From NCBI GenBank assembly GCA_003543135.1, contig DPJG01000010.1, forward strand, positions 62,001 to 126,000: a stretch of DNA of 64,000 nucleotides, given 5' to 3'. Shown here one piece after another: positions 46,223 to 55,182 of this stretch (its first letter is position 1; each line of letters opens with the position of its first letter). The notes under the pieces were generated by a model. That model saw nothing but the letters and a program-made list of their open reading frames with translations, searched no databases and was not told the origin of the DNA. A program made the translations under genes and the position numbers. The stretch comes from Rheinheimera sp. Its GTDB lineage: Bacteria > Pseudomonadota > Gammaproteobacteria > Enterobacterales > Alteromonadaceae.

Positions 46223-47830
46223 ATGTCTGAATTACAACAAAAGTTAACTCATATGAAAGGCTTATTGCCTTCACAGCGGCAGTGGCTGGAACGATTGGTA
46301 TTCCAGCTGGAGTTTAATCCTTATCAGCGTATTCATATGGTGGGCGGGCCGGGCACCGGCAAAACCACTTTAACGCTGGCCATTGCCGACTTGTTATCCA
46401 GTCAGTTTAATCTGGCACTGATTAAAGCCGAACCTGAGTTGACCGCAGCCAGAGTGCGCCAGCATGTGCTGGAGCATTGGTTTGGTGTCTGTAAAGACGC
46501 CACTAAATCTATGATGCAGCTGGTGGGCGACAGAGAACTGACTGAGCCACTGGCGTTAGTGATTGATCAGGCTGAATATTTGCCTGACGAACTCTGGGCT
46601 GAACTTGCTGAGTTACCTTGTCTGGTGATTGCCGCAACCGAACATCCGGCTGACGCTGCTGAACTCAATCTGCCGCTGCCTGCACTTGGTCTGGAAGACG
46701 CTCAGCTGCTGCTCGAAGGCAGTGGTTTAAACACCCTGACGGTCGCCGATCGGATGGATACTGCACTTGGCAATATGCATATCTTGCTGGACCCTTCATT
46801 AGCCCGCCGCCAAACACCCAAAACCGAAGTTAAAACAGCGTCGCTGGCCAAGCCTTTATTGGTATTTACCGGCGGCATGGCGCTGATAGCGGCAGTGGTA
46901 TTTTTCTGGTTCTGGACAGAACAACAGCAACAACCAGCCGGTTTGGGTGAGCTGACTTATCTGCCGGAAGAGCAAGAAGTTGCACCTGCACCAGTGGCGG
47001 CAACTGCTGTGCCTGCAGCAAATAAAGCAGTGGTGGAAAAGCTGGTGGGCGAGCTGGAACAGGTGGGCAGTAAAACTGCATCGTCCAGCGCTGCAGGTAT
47101 GGCAAAACCTGTTGATTTTGCCGCCGCTGAGCAAGGGCAGGCTGTAGCGACTGAGCAGCCTGTAGTTGAACCCACAATTGAGACGTCAGACGAGCCAAAA
47201 CTCGAAGAAAATTCTTCAGCACCGGCTGAAGATAACAGCCCATCAGTTGTAACAGACCCAGCGCCAGCGAAAAATGAACAGTCGGAGACAATTCCGACCC
47301 AGGTGCCTGATTTAACTCAGGGCAGCGCCGAACAAGCACAGCCTGAAACAAAGCCTGAGCAGCAACTCGCCGCTGAAGCCGAGTTATCTGTTGCCGATGA
47401 AATGACCGAAGAAGTCAGTGGCCAGCAACAGCGCAGCACCGAGACATTGACAGAGCCGGTCGCCGGGCCTGAAGAGGATTTAGTGGCGCAAGCCCAGGCA
47501 GAACTGAAAAAAGCGCCTGCGGCCACCCAGCCAAGTGCCGGTGGTTATGCTTTCCAGGAGTCTGAGTTATTGTCGATGTCTGGTATGGCGTTGCAGCTGG
47601 TGGTATTTTCAAACGAATCTGCTTTAAAGTCCTTTTTGGCGTCTGAGCCATCTTTGCAAACCTATACCTACCAGCGCACTAAAAATGGTCAGCGTCAGTT
47701 GGTGGTGGTGATGGCGCCTTTTGCAGATGCGGTTGAAGCCAAAGCGCAGATATCCGCTTTACCCAAGGCGTTGCAACAGGCTTTTGTCAAACCACTGGCC
47801 GATATTCATAGTGAAATCAGTGTTCAATAA
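46223..47830 (+). CDS. damX: DamX-like protein with ATPase and SPOR domains
   Basis: The 535-residue inner-membrane protein has an AAA-like N-terminal domain with Walker A GGPGTGKTT (about residues 41-49) and a single membrane helix at about 212-231. A long acidic, Ala/Pro/Gln-rich linker follows (about 240-435). The C-terminal SPOR domain (about 450-530) targets septal peptidoglycan in division. Position between aroB and dam matches E. coli damX. Confidence 0.93.
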   Translation: MSELQQKLTHMKGLLPSQRQWLERLVFQLEFNPYQRIHMVGGPGTGKTTLTLAIADLLSSQFNLALIKAEPELTAARVRQHVLEHWFGVCKDATKSMMQLVGDRELTEPLALVIDQAEYLPDELWAELAELPCLVIAATEHPADAAELNLPLPALGLEDAQLLLEGSGLNTLTVADRMDTALGNMHILLDPSLARRQTPKTEVKTASLAKPLLVFTGGMALIAAVVFFWFWTEQQQQPAGLGELTYLPEEQEVAPAPVAATAVPAANKAVVEKLVGELEQVGSKTASSSAAGMAKPVDFAAAEQGQAVATEQPVVEPTIETSDEPKLEENSSAPAEDNSPSVVTDPAPAKNEQSETIPTQVPDLTQGSAEQAQPETKPEQQLAAEAELSVADEMTEEVSGQQQRSTETLTEPVAGPEEDLVAQAQAELKKAPAATQPSAGGYAFQESELLSMSGMALQLVVFSNESALKSFLASEPSLQTYTYQRTKNGQRQLVVVMAPFADAVEAKAQISALPKALQQAFVKPLADIHSEISVQ

Positions 47831-47845
47831 GCAGGCAGGTTCACT

Positions 47846-48685
47846 TTGAATAAAAATCCGGTGAAAAAGCAGCGCGCTTTTTTAAAGTGGGCGGGCGGCA
47901 AATATAACCTGATGGAAGCTATTGTCGGGCATTTGCCGGAAGCTGATGTGCTGGTAGAGCCTTTTGTTGGTGCCGGTTCGGTGTTTTTAAATACCAACTA
48001 TTCCCGGTATCTGCTTAATGATATCAATGCCGATCTCATTCATTTGTATCAGTTTTTGCAGAAAAAACCACAGCAGCTGATTAGCGACGCCCGTTCATTA
48101 TTTGCCGAAAGTAATAATGAAAAATCGGCGTTTCTGGCGTTGCGCCAGCTGTTTAACCAAACATCAGATCCCTATCAGCGTTCCTTGTTGTTTCTGTTTT
48201 TAAATCGGCATTGTTATAACGGTTTATGCCGTTATAACCAGTCTGGCTTGTTTAATGTGCCATTTGGCAAATATAAAAAACCTTATTTCCCTGAAGCTGA
48301 GCTGGAAGCTTTTGCTGAAAAAGCCAATAGAGCGACTTTTGTCTGTATGGACTATCAGCAGTTGTTTGCGCAATTGCCTGCCAAAGCCGTGGTGTATTGC
48401 GATCCGCCTTATGTGCCTTTGTCAAAAACCGCCAGTTTTACCTCTTATGCCAAAAACAGTTTTAATCTGGATGATCAGGCGGATTTAGCGAATTTGTCGG
48501 AGCAGGCGCAGCGGCGTGGTCATTCGGTGCTGATCAGCAACCACGACACCAGCTGGACGCGTAAGATTTATCAGGGCGCTGAATTACATTCGATTCAGGT
48601 GGGGCGTTCAATCAGCCAGAAGGGCAGTACCAGAGGGAAAGTTGCTGAGCTGTTTGCTTTGTATAAAAGTACTGCAGGGCGCTGA
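47846..48685 (+). CDS. dam: DNA adenine methyltransferase
   Basis: The GATC N6-adenine methyltransferase has 279 residues and is of the alpha class. It has the SAM site KWAGGKYNLM with the FxGxG-like VEPFVGAGSVF, and the catalytic DPPY at residues 186-189. The frame begins at a TTG at 47846 with an AGG upstream. A GTG at 47861 would give the E. coli-like start MKKQRAFLKWAGGKY, so the first five residues are uncertain. Dam affects mismatch repair, replication timing and gene expression. Confidence 0.95.
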   Translation: MNKNPVKKQRAFLKWAGGKYNLMEAIVGHLPEADVLVEPFVGAGSVFLNTNYSRYLLNDINADLIHLYQFLQKKPQQLISDARSLFAESNNEKSAFLALRQLFNQTSDPYQRSLLFLFLNRHCYNGLCRYNQSGLFNVPFGKYKKPYFPEAELEAFAEKANRATFVCMDYQQLFAQLPAKAVVYCDPPYVPLSKTASFTSYAKNSFNLDDQADLANLSEQAQRRGHSVLISNHDTSWTRKIYQGAELHSIQVGRSISQKGSTRGKVAELFALYKSTAGR

Positions 48686-48698
48686 CAGGGTAAGACTG

Positions 48699-48890
48699 CT
48701 AGTTTAACACCAGTTTAACTGTAACGAGCAGCACAGCAACAAACAACAGCGTCGTAATAATACCGGCCACTATATAAGGCACAGGACTGCTGCTGTTAAA
48801 GTCTTGTTGTCGTTGTTGTTCAGATTGCACACCAATCAAAGCGCCAGCCACAGCCTTAAACACTTGTTTCAGGCTGGGTTGCTGTTTCAT
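48699..48890 (-). CDS. DUF2970 small membrane protein
   Basis: A small protein of 63 residues. The N-terminal part LKQVFKAVAGALIGVQSE is the conserved DUF2970 segment, and the C-terminal helix at about 38-60 is a membrane anchor. Function unknown. Its start overlaps the stop of the gene upstream by 4 bp (ATGA), so the two are coupled. It is convergent with dam, with only 13 bp between stops. Confidence 0.85.
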   Translation of the reverse strand: MKQQPSLKQVFKAVAGALIGVQSEQQRQQDFNSSSPVPYIVAGIITTLLFVAVLLVTVKLVLN

Positions 48891-49162
48891 GATGCTGATT
48901 TGTGGTGGAAACGGCTGAGCAATTCCAGTAAATCAATAAAATGGAATTGGGTTGAGCTGCTATGGCCACTGAACCAGGATGACCAGCTCGGCTGTGGTGC
49001 CTGCTCACATTGCACCGTGATGCGTTCAATGCCTTGCTCAGAGATTGAAATGATTTTATTGCACGATGCAATATGGGGTTCACTTTGTGCCGGCAATAAC
49101 AACACCACTGCGCTTAATCCAAGCAACAGGCCGGTAATTTTGATTAAAGTTGGTGTTTTCAT
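48887..49162 (-). CDS. small exported protein of unknown function
   Basis: Protein of 91 residues. I chose the ATG at 49162, which gives MKTPTLIKITGLLLGLSAVVL followed by LLPAQSEP, a likely signal peptide or anchor; the frame is open to 49225. Two cysteines (in IASCNK and VQCEQ) may form a disulfide. The C-terminal half is Ser/Trp/His-rich. No family was recognised. It is coupled to the DUF2970 gene downstream. Confidence 0.7.
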   Translation of the reverse strand: MKTPTLIKITGLLLGLSAVVLLLPAQSEPHIASCNKIISISEQGIERITVQCEQAPQPSWSSWFSGHSSSTQFHFIDLLELLSRFHHKSAS

Positions 49163-49276
49163 CAGTCGCAGATCCATCGGTTGACTGGCGAATAATACAG
49201 CAGTGCTTGCAATTGAACAAGCCATTGCTTTGTTTTCCCAGATAAGGGAACTGATAGCTAAAATTCATATTTAACG

Positions 49277-49310
49277 TCTCACAGCAACTATGACTAGTGT
49301 TGCTGTGAGA
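49277..49310. terminator. stem-loop after the TorF-like porin gene
   Basis: Twelve-bp stem TCTCACAGCAAC / GTTGCTGTGAGA with a 10-base loop between two minus-strand genes. There is no good T-tract on the minus strand. Confidence 0.5.
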
Positions 49311-49326
49311 GCGTTTTATCTTCAGA

Positions 49327-50076
49327 TCAGAAGCTTTTGGTTAGGGTAGCAACCAGGCGGCCATCGCAGAGGTTGCATTGAGCTGAACTGTCGATATCAG
49401 TGTCTGCGTATTTCAGTGCGATGGAAGCACCAAGCAGCGTGGTGCTTGCGCCAATGCTCCAATCCAGATAACCATCCCCTGACACTGGGCCTGCCGCCAG
49501 GAAAGTGCTGTATTGGGAGTTGTTTTCAAACTGGTTATAAGATGCGTGCAGTTGCAGCGTCAGATTATCGAGCAGTGGGTAGTTATAATCGGCTGAATAA
49601 TAATAATAAGTGTCGACATCAGTGCCGAAATAATCGTTGGAATAGGCCAAGCCAAGCGTCAGATCTTTATAAATAAATTTGCCGTAAGCTTCATAAAAAT
49701 TAAACTGGTCAGTGTCGTTATTGCCATTGGGGTAACGGTACTGCATCACCCCCAGATCGGTGCTCCATTCTTCAGACAACTTGCCTGTCCAGCCTGCCAA
49801 TAAATCCAGCTCCATCGAGCCCTGACCAAAACTGATATTTGAGCCCCAGGTGGACAGATAAAAACCACTGTCGGTACTTAACGTCAGGCCGCCCTGTAAC
49901 GCCATACCTTCATTGGTTTGCGAAATCCCCCGGAACAAATAATCGGATGTCAGGCTGACATTACCACTGAGAGTCGGTTCGGCCTGGCTGGAAAAACTGT
50001 GGCTTGCCAGCAGCAATAATGCGCAGCTTAGTGTAATGGGAAGTGGCTTAGTGAACGGTGTTGCAGTTTTTTTCAT
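49327..50076 (-). CDS. TorF-family putative porin
   Basis: This 249-residue outer-membrane beta-barrel protein has a signal peptide to about residue 32 (SFSSQA). The mature start SGNVSLTSDYLFRGISQT is diagnostic of the TorF / Gcw_chp family, and the chain ends in TLTKSF with a terminal phenylalanine typical of barrel proteins. Substrate unknown. AGGGCAAA lies upstream of the ATG. It is the first of three minus-strand genes inserted between dam and rpe. Confidence 0.9.
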   Translation of the reverse strand: MKKTATPFTKPLPITLSCALLLLASHSFSSQAEPTLSGNVSLTSDYLFRGISQTNEGMALQGGLTLSTDSGFYLSTWGSNISFGQGSMELDLLAGWTGKLSEEWSTDLGVMQYRYPNGNNDTDQFNFYEAYGKFIYKDLTLGLAYSNDYFGTDVDTYYYYSADYNYPLLDNLTLQLHASYNQFENNSQYSTFLAAGPVSGDGYLDWSIGASTTLLGASIALKYADTDIDSSAQCNLCDGRLVATLTKSF

Positions 50077-50315
50077 GAGATTTGCCCTTATCTGAAAGTA
50101 TCACTTTTGGCTATTCCATTTTTATGCCACAGAAAAATGTTTATAGGATTCAATGCTCTAGTCTAGCTGACTATTGCACAAATGCTGCCACTGCGCTGAT
50201 TTGGTGCGTAATTGCCTGTTTTATGGGCGCTTTGTGACAGGCAGTGGCTGCTTTGACAGCACAAATCGGTTACATTAAGCGCCAATTTTATTTGCCATAA
50301 GCGGAGATAAGTCTG

Positions 50316-50990
50316 ATGCAACCATTTTGGCTGGCGCCTTCAATTTTATCGGCTGATTTAGCCAGGCTGGGTGACGATGTAGCCCGTGTGCTCAGCGCAG
50401 GTGCCGATGTGGTGCATTTTGATGTGATGGACAATCACTATGTGCCCAATCTGACTTTTGGCCCTATGTTATGCAGCGCTTTGCGCAATTATGGCATTAC
50501 TGCACCAATTGACGTGCACTTAATGGTGGAGCCGGTGGATGCACTGATCCCACAATTTGCCAAAGCCGGTGCCAGCATTATTACCTTTCATCCCGAAGCT
50601 TCCAAACATATCGACCGTAGCCTGCAGCTCATTCGCGAACAAGGTTGTCAGGCCGGTTTGGTGTTTAACCCGGCAACGCCTTTAACCTACCTTGAACATG
50701 TGATGGACAAAGTGGACGTGATTTTGCTGATGTCGGTGAACCCGGGTTTTGGTGGCCAGAGTTTTATTCCATCAACACTGGATAAACTGCAAAAAGCACG
50801 GCAACTGATTGATCAAAGTGGCTTGCCTATCCGGCTGGAAGTAGACGGTGGTGTCAAAGTCGAAAATATCGCCGAAATAGCCGCTGCCGGTGCCGATATG
50901 TTTGTGGCAGGTTCGGCCATTTTTAGCCAGCCGGATTACGCTGCAGTGATTGCACAAATGCGCGCTGAACTGGCCAAAGTTGCCCGTTAA
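50316..50990 (+). CDS. rpe: ribulose-phosphate 3-epimerase
   Basis: TIM-barrel enzyme of 224 residues in the pentose phosphate pathway. Motifs: [27 protein letters not shown] with His34, Asp36 and Met38, [16 protein letters not shown] and EVDGGV. GCGGAGATA precedes the ATG. In E. coli gph follows; here trpS comes directly after, 89 bp downstream. Confidence 0.98.
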   Translation: MQPFWLAPSILSADLARLGDDVARVLSAGADVVHFDVMDNHYVPNLTFGPMLCSALRNYGITAPIDVHLMVEPVDALIPQFAKAGASIITFHPEASKHIDRSLQLIREQGCQAGLVFNPATPLTYLEHVMDKVDVILLMSVNPGFGGQSFIPSTLDKLQKARQLIDQSGLPIRLEVDGGVKVENIAEIAAAGADMFVAGSAIFSQPDYAAVIAQMRAELAKVAR

Positions 50991-51079
50991 GCACACTGTC
51001 ATTTCAGTGGTTGCAGGGTATAATCGCGGCAATTTTTTAGTTTGATCCCAAGGTTTGGATCATCAGTAACGGATTTTTT

Positions 51080-52090
51080 ATGACAGCAAGCAAGAAACCC
51101 ATTGTATTAAGCGGTGCTCAGCCTTCGGGTCAGCTCACTATCGGCAATTATCTTGGTGCTTTGCGCCAGTGGGACCGCATGCAGGACGATTATGACTGCC
51201 TGTATTGTATTGTTGATTTGCATGCCATCACGGTGCGTCAGGAGCCAGCGGCCCTGCGCAGTGCATCACTGGATTCTCTGGCCTTGTATCTGGCTTGTGG
51301 CATTGACCCAACGCGTTCAGCGGTGTTTATGCAGTCACATGTGGCAGAACACAGCCAGTTAGCCTGGGTATTAAACTGCTACACCCAGTTTGGTGAATTA
51401 AGCCGGATGACGCAGTTTAAGGATAAATCTGAGCGTCATAACAACAACGTCAACGCCGGTTTGTTTACTTATCCGGTGTTAATGGCGGCGGATATTCTGT
51501 TGTATCAGGCCAATCAGGTGCCGGTTGGCCATGATCAAAAACAACATCTGGAATTAGCCCGTGATGTGGCCATGCGTTTTAACGCCTTGCATGGTGATGT
51601 GTTTACTGTGCCGGAACCTTATATTCCGCCTGTTGCAGCCCGGGTGATGAGCTTGCAGGAACCAACAAAAAAGATGTCGAAGTCGGACGAAAATCCATGG
51701 AACTTTGTTGGTTTGCTGGAAGATCCAAAAATGATCAGCAAAAAATTCAAAAAAGCCATGACCGATTCCGAAGATCCACCAAGGGTGTATTTTGATATCG
51801 ACAACAAACCTGGTGTGGCCAACCTGCTGAGTATTTTGTCCGGCGTGACCAACAAGTCGGTGGAAACGCTGGTAAACGAGTATGAAGGCAAAATGTACGG
51901 CCACTTAAAAACGGACGTGGCTGATGCAGTCATTGCTTTGCTGGAGCCGGTGCAACAACGTTATACCGAGATCAGGCAGGATCAGCAGCTGATGAATGAC
52001 GTGATGCGTGCCGGCGCTGCTAATGCCCGTCAGCGTGCAGCGGCAACTTTAGCCAAAGTGAACGAAGCCGTAGGCTTTGTAATGCCATAA
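51080..52090 (+). CDS. trpS: tryptophanyl-tRNA synthetase
   Basis: The class I synthetase has 336 residues, with the HIGH-equivalent TIGN at residues 20-23 and KMSKS at 198-202. [15 protein letters not shown] is the tryptophan-binding region. It ends the aroK-aroB-damX-dam-rpe-trpS group known from E. coli. Confidence 0.98.
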   Translation: MTASKKPIVLSGAQPSGQLTIGNYLGALRQWDRMQDDYDCLYCIVDLHAITVRQEPAALRSASLDSLALYLACGIDPTRSAVFMQSHVAEHSQLAWVLNCYTQFGELSRMTQFKDKSERHNNNVNAGLFTYPVLMAADILLYQANQVPVGHDQKQHLELARDVAMRFNALHGDVFTVPEPYIPPVAARVMSLQEPTKKMSKSDENPWNFVGLLEDPKMISKKFKKAMTDSEDPPRVYFDIDNKPGVANLLSILSGVTNKSVETLVNEYEGKMYGHLKTDVADAVIALLEPVQQRYTEIRQDQQLMNDVMRAGAANARQRAAATLAKVNEAVGFVMP

Positions 52091-52094
52091 CTGG

Positions 52095-52151
52095 CTGATT
52101 TTAAGCAATAAAAAAGGAGGCTAAGCCTCCTTTTTTATTGCTTAAAATCAG
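52095..52151. terminator. long perfect bidirectional terminator between trpS and plsY
   Basis: Perfect 27-bp inverted repeat with a TAA loop. The core GGAGGC / GCCTCC is flanked by six A and six T, then ATTGCTTAAAATCAG and its complement. It starts 5 bp after the trpS stop. Confidence 0.92.
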
Positions 52152-52216
52152 TGTCAGAATGCATTAACACCGGGCTAATGCGGGCCATTACAGGATCAGT
52201 GCGGCGGTGCTTTTAG

Positions 52217-52825
52217 TTATTCTTTTGGCCTTTTGGTTTTATCCCAGACTTTAGATTCATTGCCCTGCCATAACCGGACAATATTCTGCCGGTGTCTTAT
52301 CACAATCAAAATGCTCAGCATCAGCACAGGGATGGTATAAAGCGGCTTGATAAACCAGGTAAAAATGGGAGCCAGGCTCACTGTTACTACAGCGGCAAAT
52401 GACGAATAACCGGTGGCGCCGACCAGTATCATCCAGGTGGCAATTAATAAACCTGCCAGATCAAGGCCTATAGGCATCATGGTGCCAAAAGCAGTGGCAA
52501 CAGCTTTGCCGCCCTGAAAACCAAAAAATACCGGATAAATATGCCCCAGGCAGGCGCAGATAGCGATCATGCCCAGATAAAAAGCTTCAATGCCGAGAAA
52601 ATAAGAACCCCAGACCGGAATAGTGCCTTTAAGCACATCAAACACCAGCACCAGCACAGCGGGCAGGGTGCCCCCCAGGCGCAGCACATTAGTGGCACCG
52701 GGGTTGCCGGAGCCATGACGGCGCGGATCAGGCAGCCTGAACAGCTTGCTGACAATAACGGCTGATGAAACCGAACCGCACAAATAAGCAGCTATCATCA
52801 TCAGGCCGATACTGGTTGTTATCAA
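52217..52825 (-). CDS. plsY: glycerol-3-phosphate acyltransferase PlsY
   Basis: The 202-residue membrane enzyme makes lysophosphatidate from acyl phosphate and glycerol-3-phosphate. [12 protein letters not shown] and [12 protein letters not shown] are two of the PlsY active-site motifs. There are about five membrane segments. It is divergent from folB, as in E. coli (ygiH-folB). Confidence 0.97.
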   Translation of the reverse strand: MITTSIGLMMIAAYLCGSVSSAVIVSKLFRLPDPRRHGSGNPGATNVLRLGGTLPAVLVLVFDVLKGTIPVWGSYFLGIEAFYLGMIAICACLGHIYPVFFGFQGGKAVATAFGTMMPIGLDLAGLLIATWMILVGATGYSSFAAVVTVSLAPIFTWFIKPLYTIPVLMLSILIVIRHRQNIVRLWQGNESKVWDKTKRPKE

Positions 52826-52963
52826 TGGATTTCCTCAACACCTGGTTTTGCGTTAAGATCGCGTCGGATTTACGAAAGCGGTCAGATTATCGGCTTTTTT
52901 ACGCTTTGCCTATCCGACCAGCCTACCTGAACCCTAAGATAACGCAATGCGGAACCCGATATA

Positions 52964-53317
52964 ATGGATATGGTATTTATAAAACAGTTACAAATCGATA
53001 CGGTGATTGGTGTTTATGAGTGGGAAAAAACCATCACCCAACGCCTCGAACTGGATTTGGAACTGGCCACTGATATCCGTCACGCCGCTGCCGGCGACGA
53101 TATTCGTCTGACGCTGGACTATGCCGTGATCAGTGAAAAAGTAACGGCGTTAGTCTGTGCACAACCGCTTGAACTGATTGAAACAGTCGCTGAAAAAGTA
53201 GCTCAAATGTTATTAACCGACTTTGCCACACCAGCAGTGCGGGTGCGGGTTTGTAAACCAGGTGCAGTGCCTGCTGCCGCCAATGTCGGTGTTGAGATTC
53301 GCCGGGGCGCCTGGTAA
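52964..53317 (+). CDS. folB: dihydroneopterin aldolase
   Basis: The folate pathway enzyme has 117 residues. It begins MDMVFIKQLQIDTVIGVYEWE, cut here to its first residues for comparison: E. coli FolB starts MDIVFIEQL. The catalytic Lys lies in RVCKPGAV near the end. Its stop overlaps the folK start (TAATG). Confidence 0.95.
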   Translation: MDMVFIKQLQIDTVIGVYEWEKTITQRLELDLELATDIRHAAAGDDIRLTLDYAVISEKVTALVCAQPLELIETVAEKVAQMLLTDFATPAVRVRVCKPGAVPAAANVGVEIRRGAW

Positions 53318-53799
53318 TGGCGCAGATTTATATTAGTGTTGGCACCAATCACAACAGAGAACATCATATCCGGATGGCGGTGAAGGAGCTGCAGCAGTTT
53401 TTTACCGATCTGCAATTATCATCGGTGTACGAAAGTGAAGCTGTCGGTTTTAAAGGGGATGCCTTTTACAACATGGTGATTGGCGCTAATACTTCGCTCA
53501 GTGTGGCCGACTGTGTGGCGGTATTTAAAGCCATCGAAGACCGGCATGGCCGGGTGCGTGGTGGTGAAAAATTTTGTGGCCGCACCCTGGATCTGGATTT
53601 ATTAACCTACGATCAGGTGATTTGCCAGCAACCGGTAGAATTACCCCGGGGTGAAATTACCGAAAACGCCTTTGTGCTCTGGCCACTGGCCGAAATAGCC
53701 CCGACAGTGTTGCATCCGGTATTGGCTGTCAGTTATCAGCAACTGTGGCAACAATATCAAAAACAGCAAAAAATCTGGCCTGTGCCTTTTCAGTTTTAG
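53317..53799 (+). CDS. folK: 6-hydroxymethyl-7,8-dihydropterin pyrophosphokinase (HPPK)
   Basis: The ATP-dependent enzyme has 160 residues and acts after FolB in folate synthesis. The HPPK signature RTLDLDLLTYD and the start YISVGTNHNREHHI are recognisable. The N-terminus has GTN where most members have GSN. Translational coupling with folB fits consecutive steps. Confidence 0.9.
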   Translation: MAQIYISVGTNHNREHHIRMAVKELQQFFTDLQLSSVYESEAVGFKGDAFYNMVIGANTSLSVADCVAVFKAIEDRHGRVRGGEKFCGRTLDLDLLTYDQVICQQPVELPRGEITENAFVLWPLAEIAPTVLHPVLAVSYQQLWQQYQKQQKIWPVPFQF

Positions 53800-54017
53800 C
53801 CCTGCTGTCATCCATTAAGACAGCGACAACGTAAACAGGAGGTTTCGATGTTAAGGTGTCTCACAAATAGTTACAAATCTGTATTAAAAACATCCAGGCG
53901 GCTGTCTCGAGTTTGACGGCGAGCTATGGTATTTTATACAGCTGTTTTAAAGAGAATCATTGTTATTTCTCTGCCTGAATTCTTTTAACGTTCGACATAA
54001 GCAAACTGGCGCCCCGA

Positions 54018-55142
54018 ATGAAAGCACTTAAATCTATCCTGATTGCGTTTGGCCTGCTGCTGTTGGTATTGGCAATTGTTGCCGGTATTAAAGCTGAGCA
54101 GATTTTTACCATGATCAAAAGTGGTGAATCTTTTGTCCCCCCTCCAGAGTCTGTCAGTGTGTATCAGGCTAAGCTGCAAAGCTGGCCACAAACCTACACT
54201 GCCATCGGCACAGTGGAAGCCGATGAAGGCATCACTATTTCAGCCCAGGTGCCAGGTAAGGTAAAACGGATTGCCTTCCAAAGTGGTGCTTATGTGCAAG
54301 CCGGTGAAGTGCTGGTTGAACAGGAAGCTGTGAACGAAAAAGCTCAGCTGGACGCCGCTCAGGCCAGATTAAAGCTGGCACAGGCCAGTTACCAGCGTCT
54401 GGTGGAACTGCGTAAACGCAATATCGCCAGTCAAAGTGAGCTGGATACTGCAGTGCAGCAGGTTGAGTCGGCCAAAGGTGATGTGGACGATTTGCGCGCC
54501 ACGCTGGAGAAAAAACAAATTCGTGCGCCTTTTGATGGCCGGGTGGGTATTCGTCAGGTCGACTTAGGCACCGATTTACAGGTGGGCACTGCCATAGTTT
54601 CGCTGCAGGCCACCAACAGAGTGCGGGTCAATTTTCCGGTTCCTCAAGGCTGGCTGTCACAAATCAGCCGTGGTTTAGAGGTCAGCGTGGCCGTTGGTGA
54701 TGCTGGAGGTTCTGTTGTTTCCGGCAAAATTACTGCTATTGGTACTGAAATTAATCCAACCACCCGTAATGCCATAGTGCAGTCTTCATTAGACAATGCC
54801 GACAATAAACTGATGCCGGGCATGGCGGTGTCAACCACAGTAACTTTAAGCGAGCCGTTACAGGTGTTGGCTGTGCCCTCTACCGCCATTATTTACGCGC
54901 CTTTTGGTGACACAGTTTTTGTCGCCGACAAAGATGAAAAGACCGGTGCACTTAAAGCCAGACAGCAGTTTGTGCGGTTAGGCCAATCCAGAGGTGATTT
55001 TGTTGAAGTGCTGGATGGTATTAAAGCCGGTGAAAGTGTGGTCAGTGCCGGTGCTTTTAAACTCTTTAATAATCAGGCGCTGGTGATCACCGACAAACCT
55101 ACGCCGGAATTTAAAACAGATCCAACACCGGCGGACAGTTAA
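54018..55142 (+). CDS. RND efflux membrane fusion protein
   Basis: Periplasmic adaptor of 374 residues with an N-terminal membrane anchor (about 5-24). The lipoyl and hairpin domains follow (VEADEGITISAQVPGKVKRI and the coiled coil at about 110-165), then the beta-barrel part near residue 200. It links the RND pump to an outer-membrane channel. No TolC-like gene is adjacent. The pump gene begins 40 bp later, so they form an operon. No local regulator gene is seen. Confidence 0.93.
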   Translation: MKALKSILIAFGLLLLVLAIVAGIKAEQIFTMIKSGESFVPPPESVSVYQAKLQSWPQTYTAIGTVEADEGITISAQVPGKVKRIAFQSGAYVQAGEVLVEQEAVNEKAQLDAAQARLKLAQASYQRLVELRKRNIASQSELDTAVQQVESAKGDVDDLRATLEKKQIRAPFDGRVGIRQVDLGTDLQVGTAIVSLQATNRVRVNFPVPQGWLSQISRGLEVSVAVGDAGGSVVSGKITAIGTEINPTTRNAIVQSSLDNADNKLMPGMAVSTTVTLSEPLQVLAVPSTAIIYAPFGDTVFVADKDEKTGALKARQQFVRLGQSRGDFVEVLDGIKAGESVVSAGAFKLFNNQALVITDKPTPEFKTDPTPADS

Positions 55143-55182
55143 GCCAATTTGCTGCAGACACTGCCATTTTTTCAGGTGAATA

